Source: Chryseobacterium culicis
GTDB taxonomy: Bacteria > Bacteroidota > Bacteroidia > Flavobacteriales > Weeksellaceae
Length of the DNA stretch: 64,000 nucleotides
Direction of reading: 5' to 3'
Assembly: GCF_002979755.1 (NCBI RefSeq)
Contig: NZ_PCPP01000001.1
Location: forward strand, 1,272,665-1,336,664
Under the pieces are notes generated by a model. The model did no database searches. It was not told where the DNA came from and saw only the letters and a program-made list of their open reading frames with translations. The translations under genes were made by a program, and so were the position numbers. Shown piece by piece: positions 54,855 to 63,268 of the stretch; position 1 is the first letter of the stretch, and every line of letters begins with the position of its first letter.

Positions 54855-55502
54855 CTAGCTGAAGTTTCTGATCAGGATATAAACAGCAATTGCTAAGATA
54901 ATAATTCCCCAAATCAGCATCATAATCTTAGGCTGACCCGATTTGTTAATTCTTGTTCTGGGTTGTGGCTTAAACATTTCTTCCACCGAGTTTTTGAATT
55001 TCTCAGAATCGTTTTCAAAAACTTCCGTGATGGTAATTCCCTGAACAACCGTTTTGTGCAAAAGAGAATTCGTTGCATGAAGCAAAAGCTGGAATTTTCC
55101 ATCTTTAAATTCTGTGATCTTAAAGATCCTCTCTCCATACGGCTTTTCTAATCCGAAAGGCAATACCTTTACCACATCAGCATTGCTCGTCTGCCAGTTG
55201 ATGATGATCTCCTCCCCTTTTTTCGCATGAATTTTATTCGCTGTAAAAGTTTTGATGGCAGGCGGAATATTATACCTGAAACTTCTCTGATGATTTTCTA
55301 AATTCTGATCATAGGAGCGCCTCCTGACAGGATCACTCAATGTCTCATAAGCCTCCTGAATTTCACGGAACCGGTCTGAAAAAAAATCGTCATTGTCATT
55401 TTTATCGGGATGATATTTTAAAGAAAGCTTTCGATAAGCCTTTTTGACGTCTTCTTCCGAAGCATCCTGTGATATACCGAGAAAATAGTAGTAATCTTTC
55501 AT
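54855..55502 (-). CDS. Membrane-anchored DnaJ-domain protein
   Basis: 215 aa. N-terminal J domain (residues 1-65) with the HPD motif in KYHPDKN, then a beta-rich middle part ([21 protein letters not shown] ...), and one C-terminal membrane helix ([19 protein letters not shown]). It lacks the Gly/Phe and zinc-finger regions of true DnaJ, so it is a specialised J-protein that would recruit DnaK to the membrane. Confidence 0.88.
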   Translation of the reverse strand: MKDYYYFLGISQDASEEDVKKAYRKLSLKYHPDKNDNDDFFSDRFREIQEAYETLSDPVRRRSYDQNLENHQRSFRYNIPPAIKTFTANKIHAKKGEEIIINWQTSNADVVKVLPFGLEKPYGERIFKITEFKDGKFQLLLHATNSLLHKTVVQGITITEVFENDSEKFKNSVEEMFKPQPRTRINKSGQPKIMMLIWGIIILAIAVYILIRNFS

Positions 55503-55583
55503 TGAGCATTACAAAAATAAGGATTTATTTTTCTTTGTGTTTGATGTTTATGGTAAAATTTTGTTGAAAGTATAGATCAAAAA

Positions 55584-55730
55584 GTCATTGCGAACCGAAG
55601 GTGAAGCAATCTCAATACAGCTCGTAATCTATTAGTTGGAAAACGCAGGGGCGCCAAGTTTTTTTCTGCTACCTGCATAATTTTAAGACGCAAAGATTTT
55701 ATCTCCGATAAAATTGTACTTTCCTAAAAA
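55584..55730. repeat. Intergenic direct repeat, copy 1
   Basis: A ~146-bp unit beginning gtcattgcgaaccgaaggtg, containing ttggaaaacgcaggggcgcc, and ending gataaaattgtactttcc. It recurs 175 bp downstream with few differences. Its first 32 bp are the dispersed cattgcgag-type repeat and the second module matches 28973-28991. Together with copy 2 it fills most of the 548-bp gene-free gap. Confidence 0.75.
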
Positions 55731-55758
55731 ATGAAACCTTTACCCCAACAGTCACGCT

Positions 55759-55904
55759 GTCATTGCGAGCCGAAGGTGAAGCAATCTCAATACAGCTCGT
55801 AATCTATAGGTTGGAAAACGCAAGGGCGCCAAGTTTTTTCTGCTATCTGAATATTTTTAAGACGCAAAGATTTTATCTCCGATAAAATTGTACTTCTCTA
55901 AAAG
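55759..55904. repeat. Intergenic direct repeat, copy 2
   Basis: Second copy of the unit at 55584-55730 (gtcattgcgagccgaaggtg to gataaaattgtacttctc). After it, 55931-55958 carries another chromosomal motif (tgtcattccgagcatagcga...) and 55979-55996 the cccgcagattacgcagat motif also seen at 41218-41235. No coding potential. Confidence 0.75.
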
Positions 55905-56050
55905 TAAAATGGATATTTCAACGGCACTTTTGTCATTCCGAGCATAGCGAGGAATCTCAACTTCGATTAGAGGTATTTCCCGCAGATTACGCAGATCATT
56001 TCGCAACAACTTCAATGATAACCACTAAAAGGTAATAAACTTACCAATAT

Positions 56051-56695
56051 CTATTTACGGGAAATCCAATCCTTAGTGGGAACAATCCAATCATTGAGCG
56101 CTTTAAAAAGAAAACCATGATTCAATCCTGTGTTAAGCTCAATTTCTTTAAAATCTTTAATACCAGATCTGATAAACCTTTGTTCCTGTGATAACCGTAC
56201 ATGTCCGTCATCTGATTTCTCTGTAATGGAAAGAATTCTTCCGTACAACCTGAAGTTTTTATCCTTTTCCAAAGAATCATCTTTGAAACTAGCTCCGATA
56301 AATACAAACTTCAATTGCGGATTCTTCTCATAATAAGACACATACTGTGCAATATATCCTCCCTGAGAAGTTCCTACAACCGTAATCTTTCCGGCCGGAA
56401 TTCCTTTTTTCATCAGGCTATCAATCTGTTTCTTTACCTTTTCAGCATAAACCGATGGATCTGTATCTGATTTCCTTTTCTCTGAAATAACAACTGTATT
56501 TTGAGCCCTTAGTTTGTTGAGTATTGTTTCATATTCTGCAACACCATATTTAGGATGTTTTTCCCCAAAAGAATGATCTTCCAAAAATTTATTATGTAAA
56601 AAGAAAATGTATTGTTTTTGTTGTGGCTTTTGCCCCAACACAATCATTGATAAAAAGAAAAATACTGTAATGAAAATATTTTTGACCCTCATCAT
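56051..56695 (-). CDS. Exported alpha/beta hydrolase
   Basis: 214 aa from the ATG at 56695 (alternatives 56710 and 56692). Signal peptide RVKNIFITVFFFLSMIVLGQ. The nucleophile elbow is VVGTSQGGYIAQYV (GxSxGG), with HDSLEKD/KSDDGHVRL and a C-terminal GLNHGFLFKALNDW that can supply Asp and His. Possibly a small carboxylesterase; substrate unknown. The gene ends near the repeat cluster at 55584-55904, and a GC-rich terminator lies just upstream. Confidence 0.75.
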   Translation of the reverse strand: MMRVKNIFITVFFFLSMIVLGQKPQQKQYIFFLHNKFLEDHSFGEKHPKYGVAEYETILNKLRAQNTVVISEKRKSDTDPSVYAEKVKKQIDSLMKKGIPAGKITVVGTSQGGYIAQYVSYYEKNPQLKFVFIGASFKDDSLEKDKNFRLYGRILSITEKSDDGHVRLSQEQRFIRSGIKDFKEIELNTGLNHGFLFKALNDWIVPTKDWISRK

Positions 56696-56766
56696 AACCT
56701 GAAATAGCATTTAGTAATAACAAATATAGTATTAAAAAGCCTTTGTGGAAACCGTTTTATATAAAA

Positions 56767-56805
56767 AATTCCGGCGCGGGAAGCAGAGCTTCCCGCGCCG
56801 GAATT
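56767..56805 (-). terminator. GC-rich perfect-stem terminator
   Basis: An 18-bp perfect stem (aattccggcgcgggaagc / gcttcccgcgccggaatt) with a three-nucleotide loop, followed on the minus strand by T-rich sequence. It ends the ECF-sigma operon. It is the same class of hairpin as 30257-30291. Confidence 0.88.
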
Positions 56806-56833
56806 AAACAATTTCAATTTAGTTCTTAGGATA

Positions 56834-57091
56834 TTATGCTTCGCAGGTATTATCCTTTTTGCAGCATCTTGAACTGAATTCTTTTTTAAATTTTCCTTTC
56901 AGTTCCTGATAGTCTTCGTCATTCATTTCTCTGATCTTATCTGCCAGTCCGAAAGGTGATTTTTCTTTGATTCCGTACTCATCAAAAATACCTTTGATGA
57001 ATCTTTTTCTTTGGGCTGCTTTTTTGGCAATTAAGGCTACGCCTACAACGGCTAGTGCTCCAAGAGCTCCTTTTAATGCTGAATTTTTCAT
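56834..57091 (-). CDS. Small protein with Cys-rich end, sigma-operon member
   Basis: 85 aa. One N-terminal hydrophobic segment (LKGALGALAVVGVALIAKKAAQ), basic KRFIKGIF, acidic-basic helix EDYQELKGKFKKEF and a Cys-rich end SSRCCKKDNTCEA. Family not recognised. Third gene of the ECF sigma operon, with no terminator before it. Confidence 0.6.
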   Translation of the reverse strand: MKNSALKGALGALAVVGVALIAKKAAQRKRFIKGIFDEYGIKEKSPFGLADKIREMNDEDYQELKGKFKKEFSSRCCKKDNTCEA

Positions 57092-57182
57092 TTTTTCAAA
57101 ATTTTAAATTTTACTACTTCTTATTTTTTATAGAGACGAATGAATTCTAATTTTACTTTACTACTTCTTTAAAAATTTCAAA

Positions 57183-57515
57183 TTATTCGTTGTTTCTGTT
57201 GAAGAATCCACCTGAGCATTTATTTCTCCATACTTCTTTGAATTTCTCTCTTTCCTCAGGCGACCAGCTTTCCATTTTTTCTCTCATTTTTCTTTCCTTA
57301 AAATCTCTCATTCCCTTACCGAAATGGAAACCTCCAAAAAGAATTTTGCTTAAGATCAGTATCCCCATTGCCTGCCAGAAATTAATGGTTTTCACGCCTA
57401 AAATCTCTGGGAGAAGGCAATTCCAAAGCAGCATTACAATCCATGTAACTGCGGCTAAAATTAATGGTGGACATAACAATAAAAAAATCCAGCCCTTTTT
57501 GTGTTTATGATTCAT
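57183..57515 (-). CDS. Small membrane protein downstream of ECF sigma factor
   Basis: 110 aa. Two hydrophobic helices (FLLLCPPLILAAVTWIVMLLW; QAMGILILSKILFGGFHFG) and a long charged tail (KERKMREKMESWSPEEREKF ... NKCSGGF). It starts 11 bp after the sigma gene. Membrane proteins in this position often act as anti-sigma factors, but there is no recognisable anti-sigma domain, so that is only a possibility. Confidence 0.65.
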   Translation of the reverse strand: MNHKHKKGWIFLLLCPPLILAAVTWIVMLLWNCLLPEILGVKTINFWQAMGILILSKILFGGFHFGKGMRDFKERKMREKMESWSPEEREKFKEVWRNKCSGGFFNRNNE

Positions 57516-57526
57516 AATTTCTTTTT

Positions 57527-58105
57527 CTAACTTTTTAAATCTTCGTATAGCTTTCTCAGCCTGTTTCTCAAGTGCTTCACAGCATAGTTTTTTCTACTGA
57601 TGATGGTTTTGATATTTTCTCCCTGTTCATCGGCAATCTCCTGGAGGGTTTTGTCGTTCAGTTCATTTTCTACGTAAACCAGCCTTTGTTTTTCAGGAAG
57701 TTCATCAAGAGCTTCAAACAGTTTCTTCCAGATCTCATCCTGAAACATCTTCACTTCAGGGCCTGCGCTTTCATCCATCAAAAGGATATCCTTGATAGAA
57801 AAACTACCGTCTTCATCTTCATATACGAAATCTTCAAGATTTTCCGTTTTCTTTTTACGGTAACGGTCTGTAATTTTATTCGCCGTTACCCTGTACAGCC
57901 ACCCACCAACATTTACGATCTCCGAAATATTCGTAAGGCTACTGAACTGATACCACACTTCCTGCAGAATATCTTCCGCATCCTCCGTGTTTTTCACTTT
58001 CGGACGAATATAAGACATCAGCTTCCCTCCGTAGCTCGAAACGGTCTGTGAGATGATACTTTCTTTATCCTTCTGTGGCATTGTTATTTTTTCGACAACC
58101 TCCAT
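57527..58105 (-). CDS. ECF-type RNA polymerase sigma factor
   Basis: 192 aa. Region 2: MSYIRPKVKNTEDAEDILQEVWYQF and GGWLYRVTANKITDRYRKKK; region 4: LFEALDELPEKQRLVYVENELNDKTLQEIADEQGENIKTIISRKNYAVKHLRNRL, split by a longer acidic linker. It directs RNA polymerase to a specific regulon, probably including its own operon of two small membrane-type proteins. Preceded by a 443-bp gap that should hold its promoter. Confidence 0.93.
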   Translation of the reverse strand: MEVVEKITMPQKDKESIISQTVSSYGGKLMSYIRPKVKNTEDAEDILQEVWYQFSSLTNISEIVNVGGWLYRVTANKITDRYRKKKTENLEDFVYEDEDGSFSIKDILLMDESAGPEVKMFQDEIWKKLFEALDELPEKQRLVYVENELNDKTLQEIADEQGENIKTIISRKNYAVKHLRNRLRKLYEDLKS

Positions 58106-58253
58106 ATTGCTATGACGGCTGATCTTTTGGTTTTACTTTAATAAATTTAAAATATTTTTCTTACAATTCAATTTTTCTTTTACCCATCAGCATTTTCATC
58201 TTCTCAATTATTCCCGGATTACTCATTACTCATTACTCATTGCTTATGTTTAA

Positions 58254-58363
58254 AGGAGCTTTTTCCCGCTATCCGCTCATACTCCTCACGCCCCACCATC
58301 CTACACTCTTACCCTCCGACTCTCCCATTCATGCTCCGGGGTAACCGCTGCTATCGGGGCTAG
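58254..58363. repeat. Dispersed intergenic repeat (cccgctatccgct ... ctatcggggctag)
   Basis: Part of the 443-bp gene-free gap. agctttttcccgctatccgct at the left and ccgctgctatcggggctagg at the right are the recognisable ends of a dispersed Bacteroidetes repeat, roughly complementary to each other, with a more GC-rich middle of ~70 bp. The gap also has tandem ttactca units (58218-58240) and a cattgcgag-type repeat at 58440-58471. Confidence 0.5.
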
Positions 58364-58439
58364 GATAATAAGTGATGAATGATAAAAGTTTCTATGTATA
58401 TTCATTCCCACTTTCTAAACCCTTAATGTAACAATTATA

Positions 58440-58471
58440 ATGAGATTGCTTCACCTTCGGTTCGCAATGAC
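58440..58471. repeat. Dispersed repeat, cattgcgag family (variant)
   Basis: gagattgcttcaccttcggttcgcaatgac, same family as 29224-29256 with two or three changes. It is followed directly by the terminator region of the S9 peptidase gene. Confidence 0.65.
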
Positions 58472-58499
58472 TTTTTCAATCGCTCACAATAACAAAAAA

Positions 58500-58527
58500 G
58501 AAACGGAAGGCTTTTGCCTTCCGTTTC
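58500..58527 (-). terminator. Rho-independent terminator of the S9 peptidase gene
   Basis: gaaacggaaggc (58500-58511) pairs perfectly with gccttccgtttc (58516-58527), with a tttt loop and a T-run on the minus strand. Confidence 0.85.
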
Positions 58528-58548
58528 CATTATTATAAGATTAATAGT

Positions 58549-60552
58549 TTATTTATTAAAGTTCTCTGCAAAGAATCCTAACATTGATTTGTAAAGTTCA
58601 ATTCTGTTCTGTTCTTTTCCAAATCCGTGTCCTTCATCATATTTTACCAGATAAGGAACTTCAAAACCTTTGGCACGCATTGCTTTTACAATCTGATCAG
58701 ATTCATTGATATTCACCCTTGGATCGTTCGCTCCCTGTACCACAAATAAAGGTTTCTTGATTTTATCAATCTGGAAGACAGGTGAAACTTCTTTAGCAAT
58801 TTTGGCTTCTTCAGGATTGTCAAGATCATACCAGATTTGTTTTACCATTTCTTTGTAGGGTTTCCAGTATTCCGGGAAGGAAGCAAAGAAGGTAAAAATA
58901 TTGGATACTCCTACATAATCTACTCCACAGGTATACAGATCCGGAGTTTTGATTAATCCCATTAAGGTTGCATATCCACCATGACTTCCTCCGTAAATGG
59001 CTACTTTATCTTTATCTACCCATCCTTGTTCAATAGCATATTTTACTCCATCTTCCACATCATCCATCGCTTTTCTTCCAATCTGTTTGTAACCAGCTTT
59101 CTGGAATGATTTCCCATAGCCTCCGGAAATTCTGAAGTTGACCTGAAGTGTGGCATAGCCTCTGCTTGCAAATAATTGTGTTTCGGGGTTAAATCCCCAT
59201 CGGTCTCTGATTCCCTGAGGACCACCGTGAGGGTTAACGATTAAAGGAACTTTTTTCCCTTCCAATGCGGCTTTAGGCAGTGTAATATATCCTCGGATGG
59301 TCAATCCGTCTCTGCTTTTAAATTCAATAGGCCTCATTTCAGCCATATCTTCTTCCTTCAGCTGAGGCATCAGGTTGTAAAGAAGCTTGGTCTGTTTGGT
59401 TTTTGTGTCATATTCGTAATAAGTTCCATACAGTTTATCACTTCCTACAACCACTAAAAGTTTATCATTATTATCATCAGAAGAAACGATTCCAAATTCC
59501 TTGTCTCCAAATTGAGATTTTAATTTGTCATCTATTTCCTTATAAAATTTACTTACCGGAACTGTTTCTCCTTTGATTCCTTCATAGCTGATAAAATCCA
59601 GTTCATAGTTTCTGTTTTTACCGGCTGTACTTATTGAGCTTACATCATATACAGGATTGGAATAGATTTCTTTAATCACTGCATTTTTCTTCAGATCATA
59701 CAGTACGATTCTGGCTTTATCACTATCCAGATTCGTTACGACATAGGCTTCATCTTTATTTTTAGAATTTTCATTAAACTCAATAATTCCAAAGGTATCA
59801 GACCAGTCAGCAGATTTAATCAGATTGAATTTTCCTGTCTGCAGATCTTTATAATATGTCTTTGTAGTCAGTCCGTTTTTAAGAATGTTATATCCTCTCA
59901 AAGTTCCGTCTTTATCAAAAATATAGCCGTCAATAGGACTGTTGACATCTTTATTTTCATACAGCTGAGTTATTTCTCCGGTAACGAAATTGATTTTAAA
60001 AGGTTCAAAGATCTGCTTATTGTTTTTATTCATGGTAACCACAACAAAGTCTGTATCTTTTATAGGAATAATTGACTGTACTTTTGCTCCGTCAAATGGT
60101 GTTAAATCCTTCTGATTTCCTCCATCGATATCTGTGGCATACAAATGAATATTTTCATTCCCTCCTCTATCCTGAGTGTAGTAAAGACGTTGTTTGTTCA
60201 GCCAGCCATACCCTCTTACCAGGTCATCTTTTTCTACAATAGCTTTGGTAATTTTTCCTGTTTTCAGGTCTTTTACATAGACATGATTCTTTTTATCATG
60301 ATCTTTTTCTTTATAGGAAAGGAACTTCCCGTCAGGAGAGATTTTAAATGCTGAAGCTTTTGGTCTTGCAAAGTAGTCTTCCACTTTGTATTTAAAATTA
60401 CCTTTGTCATAAGAAATAAGTTTCTCAAGACTGGCTTTGGAAGATGGTAAAGTAGGATCTCCCGGCAGTGCGGCAGTAGAGCTTTGTGCATTGGTCATGA
60501 TGGTAGATAGTACAATAAATGCTGTACCGAAAATGTTGTGATTTAGTTTCAT
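58549..60552 (-). CDS. S9-family (prolyl oligopeptidase-like) exported peptidase
   Basis: 667 aa from the ATG at 60552, giving signal peptide MKLNHNIFGTAFIVLSTIMTNAQ. The N-terminal beta-propeller (YAIEDDKLKS-type repeats: DFVVVTMNKNNKQIFEPFK etc.) precedes the peptidase domain with VAIYGGSHGGYATLMGL (catalytic Ser in GGSHGGY), FVVQGANDPRVN (Asp) and KYDEGHGFGKEQN (His). It cleaves short peptides or dipeptides in the periplasm. The upstream extension to 60633 is not exported-protein-like and is excluded. Confidence 0.92.
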   Translation of the reverse strand: MKLNHNIFGTAFIVLSTIMTNAQSSTAALPGDPTLPSSKASLEKLISYDKGNFKYKVEDYFARPKASAFKISPDGKFLSYKEKDHDKKNHVYVKDLKTGKITKAIVEKDDLVRGYGWLNKQRLYYTQDRGGNENIHLYATDIDGGNQKDLTPFDGAKVQSIIPIKDTDFVVVTMNKNNKQIFEPFKINFVTGEITQLYENKDVNSPIDGYIFDKDGTLRGYNILKNGLTTKTYYKDLQTGKFNLIKSADWSDTFGIIEFNENSKNKDEAYVVTNLDSDKARIVLYDLKKNAVIKEIYSNPVYDVSSISTAGKNRNYELDFISYEGIKGETVPVSKFYKEIDDKLKSQFGDKEFGIVSSDDNNDKLLVVVGSDKLYGTYYEYDTKTKQTKLLYNLMPQLKEEDMAEMRPIEFKSRDGLTIRGYITLPKAALEGKKVPLIVNPHGGPQGIRDRWGFNPETQLFASRGYATLQVNFRISGGYGKSFQKAGYKQIGRKAMDDVEDGVKYAIEQGWVDKDKVAIYGGSHGGYATLMGLIKTPDLYTCGVDYVGVSNIFTFFASFPEYWKPYKEMVKQIWYDLDNPEEAKIAKEVSPVFQIDKIKKPLFVVQGANDPRVNINESDQIVKAMRAKGFEVPYLVKYDEGHGFGKEQNRIELYKSMLGFFAENFNK

Positions 60553-60694
60553 AACTTCTGTTTTAAGGTTAAAGTTATATAGGCACTTATTTTCAAAACA
60601 ATAAAAAATAAATGCATTTATATAATAAGACACGCTATCCCTATAAAACGTTACACTATTTTAACAATTAATTTTAAAAAATATCAATTATATG

Positions 60695-60721
60695 AAAAAG
60701 ACAGCCTCAATGACTGTCTTT
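60695..60721 (-). terminator. Rho-independent terminator of the DoxX gene
   Basis: aaagacag (60697-60704) pairs with ctgtcttt (60714-60721); on the minus strand it is followed by CTTTTTCA. Confidence 0.7.
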
Positions 60722-60726
60722 ATTAT

Positions 60727-61185
60727 TTAGTGTAAGTATATTCCGAAATACCATGTCCAGATGATTAAGATAATCTGCATGGGAATTCTTTGAGTATAAA
60801 GGTATTTCATTCCCGGGCCTGTGTAATCGGCTTTAAAAATATTAATCTTTTTCCTGGAAGAATTGATATTGGCCATAAAAACCAATACATAAAAAATGAT
60901 CAGTAAAATAGCAGTAATTTCACGAATAGCCGGAATCATCAATCCAATTCCTGCTGCAATTTCCAGTACTCCTGTAAAGTATACCCAAAACATTCTGGCA
61001 GGAATAACATCCGGAATCATCATCGCCATTCCTTTCTGAAATTTAAAATGGGAAAAACCTGTAAATATGATGAAAACAGCCATTCCAAGATTGCCTGAAA
61101 ATATGAAATCTGGTTTTCCCTGAACCAAAAAAGTTCCCAGCAAAGCCAGAATACAGGTGATGAAAAGTATTACGAGTAGTTTCAT
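60727..61185 (-). CDS. DoxX-family membrane protein
   Basis: 152 aa with four hydrophobic helices (residues 3-22, 31-46, 69-86, 88-105). IFTGFSHFKFQKGMAMMIPDVIPARMFWVYFTGVLEIAAGIGLM is the DoxX pattern of charged residues between helices 2 and 3. Function unclear; linked to redox or sulphur stress in other bacteria. It stands between the S9 peptidase and two SRPBCC genes on the same strand, with simple-sequence DNA (ggtagtaggtagtagg..., 61211-61241) upstream. Confidence 0.85.
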   Translation of the reverse strand: MKLLVILFITCILALLGTFLVQGKPDFIFSGNLGMAVFIIFTGFSHFKFQKGMAMMIPDVIPARMFWVYFTGVLEIAAGIGLMIPAIREITAILLIIFYVLVFMANINSSRKKINIFKADYTGPGMKYLYTQRIPMQIILIIWTWYFGIYLH

Positions 61186-61302
61186 TTTTTAGGGTATAGA
61201 TGAGAGGTTATAGGTGGCAGGTAGTAGGTAGTAGGTAGCAGGGATTAGGATTCAGGATCAAAACCTCAACTTTAGACTTTAAACCTTGAACTTTGAATTT
61301 CA

Positions 61303-61770
61303 TTATACTGATCCAAAACTTACGCCTTCTGCAAGGCTTTTTACCACCATCAGCCCTTTTGTAAATCCTGTATTCATGTGATCCTGCCATTGTTTTTCCA
61401 CCTGAACTTCGGCATGAAGTTTTGTTTTCCCGCCAAAGTCGATCAGAAAGTATTTTTCAAAGCTTCCGTTCCATTCCATTACTTCTTTGCTTTGTGTATC
61501 TTCATTACCTTCTTTATCTACCATGCCCAGATGTTTAAAAACAATCTGATTAGGTTCATCCAGGCTGTCTATGGTTGAAACCATTCCTTCACCATGAGCA
61601 TTCAGAAAATAGGTTTTCCCTCCTACCTTCCAGTCTGATTTCATGACAGATCCTGCACCGAAATATTTTGTCCATTCACTATAGGTTTCCGGATTCCAGA
61701 GGATGTCCCATACTTTTTGTAAAGGAGCATCAATTACTGTTTCGTATGATAAGGTTTCCATTTGTTTCAT
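61303..61770 (-). CDS. SRPBCC / AHSA1-like protein, first copy
   Basis: 155 aa from the ATG at 61770 (a second ATG lies at 61761). AHSA1-type opening ETVIDAPLQKVWDILWNPETYSEWTKYFG, then the cradle strands IVFKHLGMVDKEG and SFEKYFLIDFGGKTKLHAEV. It binds a hydrophobic ligand; in Bacteroidetes these often accompany regulators or stress genes. Related to the next gene upstream (61850-62278), suggesting an old duplication. Confidence 0.88.
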   Translation of the reverse strand: MKQMETLSYETVIDAPLQKVWDILWNPETYSEWTKYFGAGSVMKSDWKVGGKTYFLNAHGEGMVSTIDSLDEPNQIVFKHLGMVDKEGNEDTQSKEVMEWNGSFEKYFLIDFGGKTKLHAEVQVEKQWQDHMNTGFTKGLMVVKSLAEGVSFGSV

Positions 61771-61782
61771 TTTTTTAGATTG

Positions 61783-61811
61783 GTCATTGCGAGCCAAGCG
61801 AAGCAATCTTA
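61783..61811. repeat. Dispersed repeat, cattgcgag family, between the SRPBCC genes
   Basis: gtcattgcgagccaagcgaagcaatctta: the same ends as 29224-29256 with a shorter middle, immediately upstream of the SRPBCC start at 61770. Confidence 0.6.
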
Positions 61812-61849
61812 AAGCTCAATGATTTTTTCTTTCGTTCTAACTAAATTAT

Positions 61850-62278
61850 TTACAGCTGATTTTCTGAAAGATGCTTAACAATCGCCATTGCTTTTGGAAA
61901 TTTTTCTTCAAAAAAATCTTTAAATTCTGCGGGAGTCTGAATTTCTGTTTTCAGTAACGTTCCTTCGTCATTTTCCTCAAGAAAATAAGCTTCTGTTGCT
62001 TCTCCCCAATCTTTCGCAACTTCGATACCTTCATAAATTTCTCCCAGATGTAGAAATTTAATTTCTTCATTAGGAATGACTTTTAGTACTTTGCTGTACA
62101 TTCCATTATTTTTGGGATCAAGAAATTTGATGATATTGTTTTCTTCTAAAGTTCCTTCATAAAAAGAACCATCTGTAAATGCCGTTGTCCATTGCCTATA
62201 GGTAATATCTCCCCAAAGGACACTCCATACTTTTTCAGGTTCGGCATTGATTTCTATTTCATATGATAATCGTTCCAT
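61850..62278 (-). CDS. SRPBCC / AHSA1-like protein, second copy
   Basis: 142 aa. Opening ERLSYEIEINAEPEKVWSVL and RQWTTAFTDGSFYEG are the AHSA1 pattern, with LKTEIQTPAEFKDFFEEKFP near the end. It resembles the neighbouring copy and lies 80 bp upstream of it on the same strand. Ligand unknown. Confidence 0.88.
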   Translation of the reverse strand: MERLSYEIEINAEPEKVWSVLWGDITYRQWTTAFTDGSFYEGTLEENNIIKFLDPKNNGMYSKVLKVIPNEEIKFLHLGEIYEGIEVAKDWGEATEAYFLEENDEGTLLKTEIQTPAEFKDFFEEKFPKAMAIVKHLSENQL

Positions 62279-62386
62279 ATATTTTTAAGTTTTAGATAGT
62301 AGATAATAGGTTGCGGGTGGTTGGAGGGTTTGAGGGTAAGAGAGTTATTTTATAGACACTTCTAACTTCTAGCCTCTAACTTCTAA

Positions 62387-63220
62387 TTATCCTCCGACAA
62401 AATCACCTCCGTTAATATGAATGACTTCTCCCGTAATATAGCTTGCATCTTTGGAAGCAAGAAAAACATAAGCCGGTGCTACTTCTGATGGCTGACCAGC
62501 TCGTTTCAGCGGAGTATCTTTTCCAAATTGGGAAAGGTCATCAAAAGCTTCTTTTACAAGAGGTGTCCAAATAGGCCCCGGTGCAATTCCGTTCACCAGA
62601 ATTTCCTTTTTCGCAAGGTTATCAGCCAATGAACGGATAAAAGACAAAACAGCTCCTTTTGTAGCTGCATAATCAATCAAGTGATCGCTTCCACGATACG
62701 CTGTGACAGAAGTTGTGCAGATAATCCGTCCTCCTTTTCCCATAATCGGAAGAAAATTTCTGGTGAAAGAAATCATGGAAATGATATTGGTATCAAATGT
62801 TTCCTGAATCTGTTCATCAGAGATTTTCTCCAGACTGCTTTTGGAAGTATGAATTCCTGCATTATTCACAAGAATATCAAGGCTTTTCCATTGGGTTTTG
62901 ATTTTATTTGCACATTTTTCCCTGAAAGCTTTCCGGGTAAGGTCACCTTTGATCAAAAGGCACTTCTGTCCTTCTTTTTCAACCAGTTTTTGGGTTTCTT
63001 TGGCATCATCATCACTTTCTTTATAGATAATAGCGACATCAGCCCCTTCTCTGGCAAAATGAACAGCAACGGCCTGTCCTATGCCACTGTCTCCCCCGGA
63101 AATAACCGCTTTTTTATTTTGCAACTTCCGGCTTCCCCGATAATCGTTCCGAATAATTTCCGGAAATACCCCTTCTTTAGGGACTTTTGACTTAGATTGT
63201 GATTTGTTCTGTGTCTTCAT
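62387..63220 (-). CDS. SDR-family oxidoreductase (glucose/ribitol dehydrogenase-like)
   Basis: 277 aa from the ATG at 63220. NAD(P)-binding SGGDSGIGQAVAVHFAREGADV, LDILVNNAGIHTS, the catalytic TTSVTAYRGSDHLIDYAATK (Ser, Tyr and Lys present), and GEVIHINGGDFVGG at the end. Preceded by the lysine-rich extension KTQNKSQSKSKVPKEG, as in the YhdF/YhxC-type SDRs linked to stress. Stand-alone gene. Confidence 0.9.
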   Translation of the reverse strand: MKTQNKSQSKSKVPKEGVFPEIIRNDYRGSRKLQNKKAVISGGDSGIGQAVAVHFAREGADVAIIYKESDDDAKETQKLVEKEGQKCLLIKGDLTRKAFREKCANKIKTQWKSLDILVNNAGIHTSKSSLEKISDEQIQETFDTNIISMISFTRNFLPIMGKGGRIICTTSVTAYRGSDHLIDYAATKGAVLSFIRSLADNLAKKEILVNGIAPGPIWTPLVKEAFDDLSQFGKDTPLKRAGQPSEVAPAYVFLASKDASYITGEVIHINGGDFVGG

Positions 63221-63268
63221 AAGCAAATCTTTTCTCTAAATTACATCAAACAATACGCCGAAAAATAT

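Noticed and set aside
58202..58260. Phase-variable or minisatellite locus from tandem ttactca units
   Set aside because: Only three or four short imperfect units in a gene-free gap; similar simple sequence occurs at 41285-41310 and 47030-47060 and looks like background.
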